A stretch of DNA of 30,724 nucleotides from an uncultured Eubacterium sp. (GTDB lineage Bacteria > Bacillota > Clostridia > Peptostreptococcales > Anaerovoracaceae): assembly GCA_900551775.1 (NCBI GenBank), contig URXI01000016.1:1-30724 (forward strand), read 5' to 3'. Shown here in pieces: positions 1 to 9,818 of this stretch (its first letter is position 1; every line of letters starts with the position of its first letter). The translations under genes and the position numbers were made by a program. The notes below the pieces were generated by a model, which saw only the letters and a program-made list of their open reading frames with translations, ran no database searches and had not been told where the DNA came from.

Positions 1-1
1 C

Positions 2-2275
2 AATGACCGCAATAACAGTAACCGTGGCGGAAGCAATGACCGCAACAATAATAATCGTTCAGGCGGAGGTTACAATAACAATCGTCCGAGCGGAAGCGGT
101 GACCGCAATAATAATAATCGTTCAGGCGGAGGTTACAATAACAATCGTCCGAGCGGAAGCGGTGATCGCAATAACAATAACCGACCAGGCGGAGGCTACA
201 ATAACAATCGTCCAAACGCAGGCGGTGACCGCAACAACAATAACCGCTCAGGCGGAGGCTACAATAACAACCGACCAAGTGGAAGCAATGATCGCAACAA
301 CAATCGTCAGGGTGGTCCGCGCAAAGACAGACCACAAGGTGAGAAGATGGAAGTGAAGCCATCCATTGCCAAAAGGGATGACAGCAAGAAAAAGCCGGAT
401 AAAGAGAGAAATAAATTTGCAAAGCTGGAAAGAAGATCATTGGAAAAACAGACTAGGAAGAAACACGTGAAACAAAAACCGGTTGTAGTAGAGCCGATTA
501 TCGAAGAAGAAGCATTACCGGAAGGTACAATTGTATTGAATGTGCCAATTACCGTTGCAGGCTTTTGCGAACAGACAGAAGTTTCAACATCGAGAGTCAT
601 CATGACTTTGATGAAACTTGGCATTATGGCCAATATCAATCAGAACATCGACGAGGATACCGTCATGGTCCTTGCTGAAGATCTGGGTCTGAGCGTAGCA
701 GTCGGCAAAGTAGAAGAACAGGTGGAAGAAGAAGGATTGGAACTGTTTGAGGACGAAGAAGAAGACCTGAAGGCAAGACCTCCGATTATCACTGTCATGG
801 GTCACGTTGACCACGGCAAAACCTCCCTTCTGGACGCAATCAGAAAAACCAATGTAACCGCTTCTGAGTCCGGCGGCATCACACAGCACATCGGGGCTTC
901 CGAGGTCAAAATCAATGGACAAAAAATTGTATTTTTAGATACTCCGGGTCATGAAGCATTTACCGCAATGAGAGCCAGGGGTGCACACGTAACAGATATG
1001 GCAGTTCTGGTCGTCGCTGCAGATGACAGTGTAAAACCACAGACGGTAGAGTCTATCAGCCATGCCAAAGCTGCAGGTGTTCCTATCATCGTAGCTATCA
1101 ACAAGATGGATAAACCGGGAGCAAATCCGGATAAGGTAAAACAGGATCTGACGGAACACGGAATTCTGGTAGAGGACTGGGGCGGAGACGTCATCAGCGT
1201 ACCGGTTTCCGCTAAGAGCGGAGAGGGAATCGTAAACCTCCTGGAGATGATTCTGCTGCAGGCAGAAGTCATGGAACTGAAAGCAAATCCGAACAGACTT
1301 GCAATGGGTTCCGTCATCGAAGCACGTCTGGACAAATCAAAGGGTCCTGTCGCTTCCTTACTGGTAACAAATGGAACACTGTACAGTGGACAGAGCATCG
1401 TAGCAGGTACCTGTTCCGGACGTATCAGACTGATGACGGACTTTATGGGCAGAACCATCAAGAAAGCAGGCCCGGCTACAGCAGTTGAGGTCCTTGGATT
1501 GACAGATGTCCCACAGGCAGGCGATGAGTTCAACGCCGTCAAAGAAGACAAGATGGCGAGAGAAATCGCTGAGAATAGAAAAGAAAAGCTGAGAGAAGAA
1601 GTTCTGGCAAGAAATGCAAGTTCCACATTGGAGCAGTTGTTCAGCCAGATACAGGCAGGTGAAGTAAAAGAACTGAACATGATCATCAAGGGTGATGTGC
1701 AGGGTTCTGTCGGTGCTCTCGTTGCATCTTTAGAAAAACTCAATAACGAAAATGTAAAAGTCAACATCATTCATACAGGTGTCGGTACTGTGACAGAGTC
1801 TGATGTCATGCTGGCGGGAACTTCCGGCGCAATCATCATCGGCTTCAACGTCAGACCGAGCACAGCCGTACAGACTATGGCTGATCGAGACAATATCCAG
1901 ATCAGAACTTACCGTGTCATCTACGACGTCATTGACGATGTAGAAAACGCCATGAAGGGTATGCTGGATCCAGAATTCAAGGAAGAAATCCTCGGAAAAG
2001 TTGAAATCAGAAACACCTTCAAAGTACCTGGCGTCGGCATCGTAGGCGGTGCATATGTACAGGAAGGCAAAGTAGTCAGAAATGCAGAAGTCAGACTGGT
2101 GAGAGATGGCATCGTGATCCACGAAGGCAAGATTTCATCTCTGAAGAGATTCAAAGACGACGCAAAAGAAGTCGCAACTGGATTTGAATGTGGTATCGGT
2201 CTGGAAGCTTATAACGATATCAAAGAAGGCGACATCATCGAATGCTTCCATATGGTTGAAATTGAACGTGACTGA
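2..2275 (+). CDS. infB: Translation initiation factor IF-2 (5' end outside window)
   Basis: IF-2 is the GTPase that delivers fMet-tRNA to the 30S subunit and promotes subunit joining. The frame is open from the first bases of the window, so the gene begins upstream; the ATG at 347 is an internal Met, not the start. The first ~310 bases encode an Asn/Gly/Arg-rich repeat region, followed by a Lys-rich linker and an IF2_N-like helical segment (about 530-700). The G domain carries GHVDHGKT (800-823), DTPGHEAF (from 938) and NKMD (1100-1111). Later domains include the [10 protein letters not shown] motif and a C-terminal fMet-tRNA-binding region ending [15 protein letters not shown]. The C-terminal two thirds is intact and typical. 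It is followed after 18 bases by a redox protein gene instead of directly by rbfA. Confidence 0.97.
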   Translation, partial: NDRNNSNRGGSNDRNNNNRSGGGYNNNRPSGSGDRNNNNRSGGGYNNNRPSGSGDRNNNNRPGGGYNNNRPNAGGDRNNNNRSGGGYNNNRPSGSNDRNNNRQGGPRKDRPQGEKMEVKPSIAKRDDSKKKPDKERNKFAKLERRSLEKQTRKKHVKQKPVVVEPIIEEEALPEGTIVLNVPITVAGFCEQTEVSTSRVIMTLMKLGIMANINQNIDEDTVMVLAEDLGLSVAVGKVEEQVEEEGLELFEDEEEDLKARPPIITVMGHVDHGKTSLLDAIRKTNVTASESGGITQHIGASEVKINGQKIVFLDTPGHEAFTAMRARGAHVTDMAVLVVAADDSVKPQTVESISHAKAAGVPIIVAINKMDKPGANPDKVKQDLTEHGILVEDWGGDVISVPVSAKSGEGIVNLLEMILLQAEVMELKANPNRLAMGSVIEARLDKSKGPVASLLVTNGTLYSGQSIVAGTCSGRIRLMTDFMGRTIKKAGPATAVEVLGLTDVPQAGDEFNAVKEDKMAREIAENRKEKLREEVLARNASSTLEQLFSQIQAGEVKELNMIIKGDVQGSVGALVASLEKLNNENVKVNIIHTGVGTVTESDVMLAGTSGAIIIGFNVRPSTAVQTMADRDNIQIRTYRVIYDVIDDVENAMKGMLDPEFKEEILGKVEIRNTFKVPGVGIVGGAYVQEGKVVRNAEVRLVRDGIVIHEGKISSLKRFKDDAKEVATGFECGIGLEAYNDIKEGDIIECFHMVEIERD
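5..310 (+). repeat. In-frame 63-bp tandem repeats in infB
   Basis: Units of 63 bp begin at 38, 101, 164, 227 and 290 (the last partial), preceded by a shorter 33-bp unit at 5-37. Each full unit encodes 21 residues of the type [21 protein letters not shown]. The period is a multiple of three, so copy-number change keeps the reading frame. The array may continue upstream of the window. Low-complexity N-termini are common in IF-2, but this one is unusually regular. Confidence 0.93.
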
Positions 2276-2293
2276 TAAAGGAGTACGGGGAAA

Positions 2294-3049
2294 ATGGTAT
2301 TTTATTTTTCGGCTACAGGAAATTCAAAACATGTTGCAGAAAAAATCAGTGGTGAATTTGGCGGTCAGATGATAAATATTTCTGACGCAATGAGGGATAA
2401 TGAATATGAGTACCAGGTGGAAGACGAGGAAAAAGTATTCTTCGTTTTCCCCATATACTTCTATGGACTTCCGAATCTGGTCAGTGCATTTATAAAAACG
2501 GTGCAGTTTATTGGCGGAATACCCGATATCTGCGGGATTGGAACCTGCGGAAGCAGCTGCGGCGCCAGTGACCGCATGTTTAAAGCAGCACTGAGGGGAA
2601 AGGCAGTACATTTTAGAGCATTTTATAAGATCAAAATGGTTGGAAATTACGTCCTGATGTATAAGATGCCTCTGCCAGAAGAGCAGACGATGATCCTGCG
2701 GCGAGCTGAGAAGGAAATAGATAACTGCATTGACGCAATCCGATTCAATTTCCGAACGAGTTATCATTCGAATATTGGACTAGAAGCAGTCAGTAAAGCC
2801 GCCTATTCCTTCTATCGCGGCAAATGCGGGACAAAGAAATTTTTTGCAGAGGATTCGTGCATCGGCTGCGGTCTCTGCCAGACCATCTGTCCTGTAAACG
2901 CAATTCAGATGGAGGAGGGCAGGCCGATGTGGGTCAAAGATCAGTGCGTCCATTGTCTGGGCTGCATCCATCGGTGTCCGGTCAGTGCAATACAATATGG
3001 CTCAAAAACGAGAGACAGAGGACGGTATGTCAACCCCATTTTGAAATAA
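2294..3049 (+). CDS. EFR1-type flavodoxin/ferredoxin fusion protein
   Basis: This 251-residue protein is predicted to be a cytoplasmic electron carrier. Residues 1-150 look like a flavodoxin fold: the start VFYFSATGNSKHVAE matches the FMN phosphate-binding loop and FPIYFYGLP is typical of the family. The C-terminus carries two complete 4Fe-4S motifs, CIGCGLCQTICP and CVHCLGCIHRCP, each CxxCxxCxxxCP. The order and length match the EFR1 family of flavodoxin-ferredoxin fusions. An AAAGGAG ribosome binding site (from 2277) lies about 10 bases before the ATG. The gene sits between infB and rbfA with short gaps (18 and 15 bases), so it is probably cotranscribed with translation genes. The redox partner is unknown. 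Confidence 0.88.
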   Translation: MVFYFSATGNSKHVAEKISGEFGGQMINISDAMRDNEYEYQVEDEEKVFFVFPIYFYGLPNLVSAFIKTVQFIGGIPDICGIGTCGSSCGASDRMFKAALRGKAVHFRAFYKIKMVGNYVLMYKMPLPEEQTMILRRAEKEIDNCIDAIRFNFRTSYHSNIGLEAVSKAAYSFYRGKCGTKKFFAEDSCIGCGLCQTICPVNAIQMEEGRPMWVKDQCVHCLGCIHRCPVSAIQYGSKTRDRGRYVNPILK

Positions 3050-3064
3050 CGAAAGGAAAAGAAG

Positions 3065-3448
3065 ATGGGAAAAGGATATAGACAAGGCCGTCTGGGTGAA
3101 GAAATCCGCAAAGTCGTCAGCGAGATGCTTTTGCGGGAAATCAAGGATCCCAGACTATCCTCAGGAATGATCAGTGTTTCAGATGTTGAGGTGACTTCTG
3201 ACGGAAGTTACGCGACCTGTTACGTTACCGTACTTACCGCGGGTAAAGACGAAGAAGCAAAGCGGGAAGAGGAAGAGCAGGTACTTGCAGGCCTCAAAAG
3301 CGCAAAAGGCCTGATCAAAAAGGAAATCGGCAGACAGATCAAGCTGAGACACATTCCTGAATTAATATTTAAAATCGATACTTCTATGGAATATGGCAGA
3401 CGTATTTCAGAAGTGATAAACAAATTAGGTATAGACCATGAAGAATAA
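3065..3448 (+). CDS. rbfA: 30S ribosome-binding factor A
   Basis: RbfA is a small KH-fold factor that assists late 16S rRNA maturation and cold adaptation of the 30S subunit. The protein is 127 residues, normal for the family. It shows the typical N-terminus (GYRQGRLGEEIRKVVSEMLL), the DPRLSSGMISVSDVEVTSD segment, and the C-terminal LRHIPELIFKIDTSMEYG. An AAAGGA ribosome binding site precedes the ATG. Its end overlaps the next gene by 11 bases, which suggests translational coupling to nrnA. Confidence 0.96.
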   Translation: MGKGYRQGRLGEEIRKVVSEMLLREIKDPRLSSGMISVSDVEVTSDGSYATCYVTVLTAGKDEEAKREEEEQVLAGLKSAKGLIKKEIGRQIKLRHIPELIFKIDTSMEYGRRISEVINKLGIDHEE

Positions 3449-4409
3449 CAGCTTTGAAGAAATTGGAAATTTAATCGAAAAAGCGGAGAAGATTTTGCTG
3501 TTTCCCCACATCAATATGGATGGAGACACCCTGGGCTCTAGTGCGGCATTGTGCAGAGCCCTGCGAAATCTGGGCAAGGAGTGTCATATTCTGATCGAAG
3601 ATCAAATCCCTGCCAATCTGGCATTTCTCGATAGAGGTTACTGTACTTTCGATCAAAATATCGTGGCGAAGCCAGATCTGTCAATCTGTATCGACTGCGG
3701 TGATGCGGGGAGATTTTTCAAACGAAAAGAAAAGTTTTTGCAGAGTCCGGTAACCATCTGCATCGATCACCATGGGACGACAGAATTTTATTGTGATTAC
3801 AATTATATTGACAGCAAGGCAGCAGCTACCGGGGAATTGATCTTTAAGCTTCTAAAGGTGATGAGGCTGGACATTGACAGGGAAATAGGTGAAGCGATCT
3901 TTGCCGCGATTACGACGGACACAGGCAACTTCCAATACTCCAACACGTCAAAAGAAACCCATGAAATCACAGCGGCGCTCTATGATGCGGGAATCGATTC
4001 CAATGAGGTCAGTGTGGAACTTTACGAGAATAACCGCATGGAGAAAATTTTGATTAAGAACCAGGCACTGAATACGTTGACGACTGTTTGCGACGGACAG
4101 GGTGTGATCGCTTATGTGACGCAGGAGATGCTTGCAGAAACCGGCGCTTTGATGGATGAGACGGAAGGCGTCGTCGAAGAACTTCGCAGTATCAGCGATG
4201 TAGAAGTGGCAGCATTCCTGAAAGAAGCAGATGCCGGCAGGGTTAAAGTGAGCATGCGTTCAAAGAAGAGAGTCAATGTGGCAGAAATCGCTGCGTCCTT
4301 AGGCGGAGGAGGCCACGATAGAGCAGCAGGATTTACTCTTCACTGCAGCTTGACAGAAGCCTTTGACATGATTACAGAAAAGATGACAGACAGCTTGGGG
4401 AAATTATGA
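3438..4409 (+). CDS. nrnA: Bifunctional oligoribonuclease / PAP phosphatase (DHH family)
   Basis: NrnA degrades nano-RNAs from mRNA decay and can dephosphorylate 3'-phosphoadenosine 5'-phosphate. The 323-residue protein has the DHH-family metal motifs: HINMDGDTLGSS near residues 25-36, CIDCGD near 87, the signature CIDHHGT near 110, and TTDTGNF near 154. A C-terminal DHHA1 domain ends with the glycine-rich GGGGHDRAAGF. Start and stop codons overlap the flanking rbfA (11 bases) and truB (4 bases, ATGA), so the three genes form one translationally coupled block. Confidence 0.95.
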   Translation: MKNNSFEEIGNLIEKAEKILLFPHINMDGDTLGSSAALCRALRNLGKECHILIEDQIPANLAFLDRGYCTFDQNIVAKPDLSICIDCGDAGRFFKRKEKFLQSPVTICIDHHGTTEFYCDYNYIDSKAAATGELIFKLLKVMRLDIDREIGEAIFAAITTDTGNFQYSNTSKETHEITAALYDAGIDSNEVSVELYENNRMEKILIKNQALNTLTTVCDGQGVIAYVTQEMLAETGALMDETEGVVEELRSISDVEVAAFLKEADAGRVKVSMRSKKRVNVAEIAASLGGGGHDRAAGFTLHCSLTEAFDMITEKMTDSLGKL

Positions 4410-5371
4410 TTACAGAAGGTATACTTAACATTAACAAACCACAGAACATGACTTCACACGATGTTGTGAGTGTAATGAGAAGAACTCTGGGCATCAAAAA
4501 AATCGGTCATACCGGTACGTTGGATCCGATGGCTACAGGCGTTCTTCCTATTTGTATTGGAAAGAGCACGCGTATTATGGAATATCTGGATTTGGATATG
4601 AAAAAATACAGATGTACCATGGTGCTGGGCCTGGTGACAGGTACCCAGGATATCTGGGGTGAAACACTGGAACGCTTCGACACTTCTGACATCGATGAAG
4701 GCAAAATCAGAGCTGCTTTTGAAGGTTTTAACGGTGTCATCGACCAGAAACCGCCCATGTATTCAGCCCTTAAGGTGAACGGCAAGAAGTTATATGAATA
4801 TGCCAGGGCAGGAATTGAGGTCGAGGTCAAGACCAGAAAAATATTCATCAAGTCTCTGGAGATTGAGGAAATCAATCTGTCTGCGGAAGAGAAGGCAGTG
4901 ACTTTTACTGTGGAATGTTCAAAGGGAACTTACATAAGAACGATCTGCCAGGACGTAGGTGAATTTCTGGGATGCGGGGGCACTCTCGCAAGTCTAACCA
5001 GGACTAGAAGCGGCATCTTTTCTATCGAATCGGCAATCGACTTGAACGCCTTTCGAGAATGGCCGCAAGAAAAAATAGAATCCAAATTACAACAGACCTT
5101 TGAACCCCTTGTCCACTTCGGCAAAGCAGTTACGGATCAAGTGACAGCGATGCAATTTGCCAGCGGATGGCATCTGCCTTTGGACAAATGTGAGATCGTG
5201 CAAAGACCTGCATATGAGGACGGCTCTTTTTATCTGCCCATGCGGGAAGAATACAAGAAGGCTTACAATGTCTTTGGCCGGATCGAGGGCAAAGAGGTCT
5301 TTTTGGGTGTTGCATTTTACGATGAGAAGTATAAAAAATTGGTGGCAGACAAAGTGTTTTATGTGAGGTAG
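4406..5371 (+). CDS. truB: tRNA pseudouridine(55) synthase
   Basis: TruB makes pseudouridine 55 in the T-psi-C loop of tRNAs. The 321-residue protein has the family N-terminus (GILNINKPQNMTSHDVV), the catalytic motif GHTGTLDPMATGVLP with the active-site aspartate in TLDP, the KPPMYSALKVNGKKLYEYAR block, and CSKGTYIRTICQDVG. The C-terminal extension from about residue 235 fits the TruB C-terminal RNA-binding region. The start codon overlaps the nrnA stop as ATGA. Only 7 bases separate its stop from ribF. Confidence 0.96.
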   Translation: MITEGILNINKPQNMTSHDVVSVMRRTLGIKKIGHTGTLDPMATGVLPICIGKSTRIMEYLDLDMKKYRCTMVLGLVTGTQDIWGETLERFDTSDIDEGKIRAAFEGFNGVIDQKPPMYSALKVNGKKLYEYARAGIEVEVKTRKIFIKSLEIEEINLSAEEKAVTFTVECSKGTYIRTICQDVGEFLGCGGTLASLTRTRSGIFSIESAIDLNAFREWPQEKIESKLQQTFEPLVHFGKAVTDQVTAMQFASGWHLPLDKCEIVQRPAYEDGSFYLPMREEYKKAYNVFGRIEGKEVFLGVAFYDEKYKKLVADKVFYVR

Positions 5372-5378
5372 TGTAGAA

Positions 5379-6323
5379 ATGAGAATATTTGAGACTTTGG
5401 AAGAAATAAGAGATATTGAGCCTGCAGCGGTTGCTCTGGGCAATTTTGACGGGGTTCATCTGGGGCACCAGGAATTGATCAGGCAGATGGTGAAGACGGC
5501 CAGGGAGAGAAATCTCAAGGCGGCGGTATTCACCTTCTCCAATCATCCGAAAGACCTTTTGCCAAAAGAAAAAAAGGTAAAAAACATATTGAGCAAAAAA
5601 GAAAAAGCGCAGATCATCGAATCTCTTGACGTGGATTATCTCTTTAATATCGAATTTACCAAGGCGATTATGACCATGGACCCGGTGGACTTCATCAACA
5701 AATTGCTTCTTGAGAAATTCAACATGAAGGCTGCGTTCTGCGGGTTCAACTATCACTTTGGATATAGGGCGCAGGGAAATCCCGATGTTCTCAGAAATGT
5801 CGGGCTTGCGAAAGGCTTTGATGTAACGGAGATGTCAGCCTATAAGATTAAAGGAAACGTGGTAAGTTCCTCTTTGATCAGGACCTTGATCGCGTCAGGC
5901 CAGGTAGAAAAATGTATGACCTATATGGGCAGACACTATTCTATCGGCGGAGAAGTGGTGGTCGGAAACAGGCTGGGACGGAAACTGGGATTTCCGACGT
6001 CAAACCTGGTCATCGACCCTTCCATGGTGACACCGCCTAACGGTGTCTACGTGACATATTGTACTTATAACGGTGTCAGATATCCCAGCGTCACCAACGT
6101 GGGAATCAAACCGACCGTAGGCCATTATAACAAAAATGTGGAGACCCATATCTTTAACTTTGACAAGGAACTCTATGGAAAACATATCGAAGTGGAATTC
6201 TTAGAAAAAACGCGCGATGAGGTCAAATTCGACAGCGTGCAAGATTTATCGGAACAAATCGTCAGAGACTGCCGCGAGGCAAAGGCATTCCACGATAAAA
6301 TCGGCGGAGATATTGAAAAATAA
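5379..6323 (+). CDS. ribF: Bifunctional riboflavin kinase / FAD synthetase
   Basis: RibF converts riboflavin to FMN and then FAD. The 314-residue protein has an N-terminal adenylyltransferase domain (GNFDGVHLGHQ near residue 22, FCGFNYHFGYRAQG near 121, SSSLIR near 164) and a C-terminal flavokinase domain (GRKLGFPTSNL near 199, NGVYVTY near 223, NVGIKPT near 239). The ribosome binding site is GAGGT, overlapping the end of truB, which implies coupling. It is the last gene before the rpsO promoter. FMN output could serve the EFR1-type flavodoxin of the same operon, but this is only an inference from co-location. Confidence 0.95.
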   Translation: MRIFETLEEIRDIEPAAVALGNFDGVHLGHQELIRQMVKTARERNLKAAVFTFSNHPKDLLPKEKKVKNILSKKEKAQIIESLDVDYLFNIEFTKAIMTMDPVDFINKLLLEKFNMKAAFCGFNYHFGYRAQGNPDVLRNVGLAKGFDVTEMSAYKIKGNVVSSSLIRTLIASGQVEKCMTYMGRHYSIGGEVVVGNRLGRKLGFPTSNLVIDPSMVTPPNGVYVTYCTYNGVRYPSVTNVGIKPTVGHYNKNVETHIFNFDKELYGKHIEVEFLEKTRDEVKFDSVQDLSEQIVRDCREAKAFHDKIGGDIEK

Positions 6324-6326
6324 AGC

Positions 6327-6355
6327 TTGCAATCAAATATTGAATATGATATAGT
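6327..6355 (+). promoter_or_regulatory. Predicted sigma-A promoter of rpsO
   Basis: TTGCAA at 6327-6332 and TATAGT at 6350-6355 are separated by 17 bases. This places a start site just upstream of the structured rpsO leader. Confidence 0.65.
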
Positions 6356-6373
6356 TATCTAGTTGAAACTTTA

Positions 6374-6417
6374 CTTTCACTTAGTTTATCGACACTCCGG
6401 CGAAAACCCAGTGAAAG
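6374..6417 (+). promoter_or_regulatory. Structured rpsO leader, candidate S15 autoregulatory RNA
   Basis: CTTTCACT at 6374-6381 pairs perfectly with AGTGAAAG at 6410-6417, enclosing a 28-base loop. It lies between the predicted promoter and the rpsO ribosome binding site. S15 is known to repress its own translation in several Firmicutes through leader structures of different shapes, so autoregulation is a reasonable inference. I could not match this leader to a specific described class. Confidence 0.5.
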
Positions 6418-6441
6418 CGAATGAAGAAAAGGAGAAGAAAC

Positions 6442-6708
6442 ATGATTACAAAAGAAATGAAAGCAGGCATCATCAAAGAGTATGCCACAAAAGAAGGAGA
6501 CACTGGTTCTCCGGAAGTACAGGTTGCAATTCTGACTGCAAGAATCAACGATCTGAACGAGCACTTAAAGATCCACAAGAAAGACCATCACTCAAGAAGA
6601 GGACTTCTGAAGATGGTTGGACAGAGAAGAAACCTTCTCAAGTACCTAAAGGAAGTTGATGTTGAAAGATACAGAACATTGATTGCACGTTTAGGATTGA
6701 GAAAGTAG
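6442..6708 (+). CDS. rpsO: 30S ribosomal protein S15
   Basis: S15 is a primary 16S rRNA-binding protein of the 30S platform. The product is 88 residues with the classic blocks [36 protein letters not shown] and the C-terminal [13 protein letters not shown] longer in-frame start at 6421 exists, but GGAG at 6431-6434 with a 7-base spacer selects the ATG at 6442, which also matches the usual S15 N-terminus (MITKEMK). It has its own promoter and is followed by a strong terminator before pnp. Confidence 0.97.
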   Translation: MITKEMKAGIIKEYATKEGDTGSPEVQVAILTARINDLNEHLKIHKKDHHSRRGLLKMVGQRRNLLKYLKEVDVERYRTLIARLGLRK

Positions 6709-6729
6709 TATTCATACTGAAAAATTTTG

Positions 6730-6756
6730 GCGGGGCAAAAACCCCGCTATTTTTTT
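6730..6756 (+). terminator. Intrinsic terminator after rpsO
   Basis: GCGGGG (6730-6735) pairs with CCCCGC (6742-6747) around an A-rich 6-base loop, followed by TATTTTTTT. It separates rpsO from pnp, possibly with read-through. Confidence 0.9.
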
Positions 6757-6816
6757 GATAAATAGTTAAAGCCAAACTGAAAAATACAATAAACAGGAAG
6801 GAGTTGTTTATTAATA

Positions 6817-8928
6817 ATGGCGAGATTTACAGATTACAGAACATTTAAAACAGCAGTTGGAGGGAGGCTTCTTCAACTGGAAATCGGAAAAGTTTGCGAA
6901 CAGGCAAATGGCCAGGTAATGCTCAGATACGGGGAGTCCGTGGTTAACGTGACGGCCTGTGCATCCAAGGAGCCGAGACCTGACATTGACTTTTTTCCAC
7001 TGAGTTGTGATTATGAAGAAAGAATGTACGCAGCAGGAAAGATTCCTGGCGGTTTTATAAAAAGAGAAGGAAGACCCAGCGAGAAGGCTACCCTTTGTTC
7101 CAGACTGATGGACAGACCACTCAGACCACTGTTTCCGAAAGGTTACTACAATGACGTCGTTGTCGTTGCTACCGTCATGTCCGTAGACCCGGACTGTGAA
7201 ACGGATATCATGGCGATGATTGGTTCTTCTGTTGCTTTGGCAACCTCTGATATTCCATGGGAAGGTCCTACAGGATCTGTCCGTGTGGGCATGGTTGACG
7301 GTCAGTTTGTCGTCAATCCGACTTTGGAACAGAGAGAGAAGTCTCTGATGAATCTGACAGTAGCAGGGACGAAGGAAGCCATCATGATGGTTGAAGCAGG
7401 AGCAGAGGAAGTGCCGGAGAGCATCATGCTGGACGCGATTCTCTTTGCTCACGAAGAAATCAAAAAAATTGTCGAATTTATCGATGAGATCATTGCAGAA
7501 GTCGGCAAACCGAAACAGGACATCGAGCTTTATACAGTTCCTGAGGAGATCGACCAGGCTGTCAGAGCTTATGCAGTAGACAAGATGAAGACGGCGATTA
7601 AGACACAGGACAAGCAGGAAAGACTGGACAATATGGATGCAGTCGAAGTGGAGACGAAAGAACATTTTGCTGACATCTATCCGGAAAATGAAAAAGACAT
7701 TGCCAGTGTCCTTTACAATATCACAAAGGAATGCGTACGCGCTATGATTCTTGACGAGGGAATCAGACCGGACAACAGAAAATTGGACGAAATCAGACCG
7801 ATCTGGTGTGAAACATCACTGCTTCCGAGAGTTCACGGCAGCGGCCTGTTCAAGAGAGGGCAGACGCAGGTTATGAGTGCCTGTACTTTAGCGCCTGCCA
7901 GCGAATCACAGACCATCGACGGTATCAGTGAGCAGACGGAAAAGAGATATATGCATCATTACAACTTCCCTGCCTATTCCGTCGGTGAAGCGAGACCGTC
8001 CAGAAGCCCCGGCAGAAGAGAAATCGGCCACGGTGCTCTGGCAGAGAGAGCTTTGATTCCGGTACTTCCGACTGTTGAAGAATTCCCATATGCCATCCGC
8101 GTAGTTTCTGACGTATTGTCATCCAATGGTTCCACCTCCATGGGATCTACCTGTGGATCATGTCTGGCGCTGATGGATGCCGGTGTTCCAATCAAGAGAC
8201 CGGTAGCGGGCATTGCCATGGGACTTATCGAAAGAGTGGAAGAAGACGGCAGCAGCAAAATGGCGATCTTGAGCGATATCCAGGGAATGGAAGACTTCCT
8301 GGGCGACATGGACTTCAAAGTAACTGGTACGGAAGTCGGTGTCACCGCCATCCAGATGGACATCAAAGTCCACGGACTGTCCAGAGAAATCCTGGAGAAG
8401 GCATTGGATCAGGCAAAGATCGGCAGAATGTATATCATGGAACAGATGTTAGAAGAAATTCCTGAGCCGAGAGCTGAAATGTCAAAATATGCACCTAGAA
8501 GCATTACCATGCGTATAGACCCTGACAAGATCAGAATTGTCATCGGGCCGGGCGGAAAGACCATCAACAAGATTGTGGAAGAAACCGGCGTTAAGATCGA
8601 CATTTCCGAAGATGATCCAGGTCTGGTAAGCATCTACAGTGCTGACATGGAAGGTGCTAACGCGGCAAGAAAACAGATTGAGCTTCTGACCAAGGATGTA
8701 GAGGTCGGCGAGACCTACGAAGGAACCGTCATGAGGATCATGAACTTCGGTGCTTTCATCGAAATCCTGCCGGGTAAAGAAGGACTCCTGCACATCTCCA
8801 AGATGGCGAAAGAGAGAGTTGAAAAGGTGGAAGACGTGATGAACATCGGAGATAAGGTTACTGTCAAGGTCACCGAAATCGATAATCAGAACAGAATCAA
8901 TCTTTCCAGAAAAGAACTACTGAAATAA
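6817..8928 (+). CDS. pnp: Polyribonucleotide nucleotidyltransferase (PNPase)
   Basis: PNPase is the trimeric phosphorolytic 3'-5' exoribonuclease of mRNA turnover. The 703-residue protein shows the full architecture: first RNase PH domain ([31 protein letters not shown]), a helical linker, second RNase PH domain ([11 protein letters not shown]; the [12 protein letters not shown] active-site region; [20 protein letters not shown]), a KH domain with [12 protein letters not shown], and a C-terminal S1 domain ([26 protein letters not shown]). The ribosome binding site GGAAGGAG (6796-6803) is 13 bases from the ATG, longer than usual, but no better in-frame start exists. A strong terminator follows. 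Confidence 0.97.
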   Translation: MARFTDYRTFKTAVGGRLLQLEIGKVCEQANGQVMLRYGESVVNVTACASKEPRPDIDFFPLSCDYEERMYAAGKIPGGFIKREGRPSEKATLCSRLMDRPLRPLFPKGYYNDVVVVATVMSVDPDCETDIMAMIGSSVALATSDIPWEGPTGSVRVGMVDGQFVVNPTLEQREKSLMNLTVAGTKEAIMMVEAGAEEVPESIMLDAILFAHEEIKKIVEFIDEIIAEVGKPKQDIELYTVPEEIDQAVRAYAVDKMKTAIKTQDKQERLDNMDAVEVETKEHFADIYPENEKDIASVLYNITKECVRAMILDEGIRPDNRKLDEIRPIWCETSLLPRVHGSGLFKRGQTQVMSACTLAPASESQTIDGISEQTEKRYMHHYNFPAYSVGEARPSRSPGRREIGHGALAERALIPVLPTVEEFPYAIRVVSDVLSSNGSTSMGSTCGSCLALMDAGVPIKRPVAGIAMGLIERVEEDGSSKMAILSDIQGMEDFLGDMDFKVTGTEVGVTAIQMDIKVHGLSREILEKALDQAKIGRMYIMEQMLEEIPEPRAEMSKYAPRSITMRIDPDKIRIVIGPGGKTINKIVEETGVKIDISEDDPGLVSIYSADMEGANAARKQIELLTKDVEVGETYEGTVMRIMNFGAFIEILPGKEGLLHISKMAKERVEKVEDVMNIGDKVTVKVTEIDNQNRINLSRKELLK

Positions 8929-8933
8929 ACCAG

Positions 8934-8968
8934 AGAAGTTGTCACCGATTTGTGGCAGCTTCTTTTTT
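8934..8968 (+). terminator. Intrinsic terminator after pnp
   Basis: A 12-bp stem (8934-8945 with 8952-8963, two G-U pairs) with a 6-base loop is followed by TTTTTT. It lies just after the pnp stop codon. Confidence 0.9.
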
Positions 8969-9023
8969 CGTGAATAGAATATCGGGTGCGTGGTATAGAA
9001 TAAGGAGTGAAAGGAGAAGTTTT

Positions 9024-9803
9024 ATGCAGACTTTTATTGGACTATTGATACCATTTCTAGGCACGACCTTGGGCGCGGCCTGTGTCTTTTTATTAAAAAA
9101 CGAAATCAAACCGTTGATACAGAAGGCGTTGCTGGGATTTGCTTCCGGCGTCATGATTGCGGCCTCCGTATGGTCCCTTTTGATACCGGCTATGGATATG
9201 TCTGAGTCAATGGGGAAGTTCGCCTTTGTTCCGGCAGCGGCGGGGCTCATGATCGGCATTTTGTTTCTATTGGCTCTCGACAAGACCATTCCCCATCTGC
9301 ATTTGGGGAGCAGCACGCCGGAGGGCAGGGACAGTAAGCTGAGAAAAAATACGATGTTAGTCCTGGCTGTGACCCTTCACAATATTCCAGAGGGGATGGC
9401 TGTGGGCGTGGTCTTTGCCGGTATGCTGGCAGGCAACAGCGATATTACTATGGCCAGCGCCATGACATTAGCAGTTGGAATCGCCATTCAGAACTTCCCG
9501 GAAGGCGCCATTGTTTCCATGCCGTTAAAAAGTGAGAATGGGATGCACAGGAGCAGAGCGTTTCTGTATGGAACTGCCTCTGGTGTCGTAGAACCCATTG
9601 CGGCGGTTCTCACGATTTTCTTAACCCATTTTATATCACCCGTACTGCCGTATATTCTCGCTTTTGCTGCAGGCGCCATGATTTACGTGGTGGTAGAGGA
9701 ACTGATTCCAGAAGCCAGTGAAGGCGATCACAGCAATATCGGAACCATCGGCTTTGCTGTGGGCTTTGTGATCATGATGACCCTGGATGTAGCGCTGGGA
9801 TAG
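9024..9803 (+). CDS. ZIP-family divalent metal transporter
   Basis: This is a membrane transporter expected to move zinc or related divalent cations across the cytoplasmic membrane. The 259-residue protein has about eight hydrophobic segments. The metal-binding helices carry HNIPEGMAVG and QNFPEGAIVS, and another acidic helix has VVEELIPEAS. The start is set at the ATG at 9024 because AAGGAG at 9011-9016 precedes it; the frame is open 24 codons further upstream, but that stretch contains the pnp terminator and is not protein-like. The gene is convergent with the minus-strand gene ending at 9819, leaving a 15-base gap. Metal specificity cannot be read from sequence. Confidence 0.9.
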   Translation: MQTFIGLLIPFLGTTLGAACVFLLKNEIKPLIQKALLGFASGVMIAASVWSLLIPAMDMSESMGKFAFVPAAAGLMIGILFLLALDKTIPHLHLGSSTPEGRDSKLRKNTMLVLAVTLHNIPEGMAVGVVFAGMLAGNSDITMASAMTLAVGIAIQNFPEGAIVSMPLKSENGMHRSRAFLYGTASGVVEPIAAVLTIFLTHFISPVLPYILAFAAGAMIYVVVEELIPEASEGDHSNIGTIGFAVGFVIMMTLDVALG

Positions 9804-9818
9804 GATCGCCGGATAAGA

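Noticed and set aside
5..310. CRISPR-like regular repeats
   Set aside because: The units are contiguous 63-bp coding repeats in the infB frame without unique spacers.
949..1770. Long minus-strand ORF (273 codons) inside infB
   Set aside because: It is antisense to well-conserved IF-2 sequence, with no ribosome binding site and no recognisable product.
8952..9023. Longer N-terminus for the ZIP transporter
   Set aside because: The upstream codons overlap the pnp terminator; the AAGGAG site supports the ATG at 9024.
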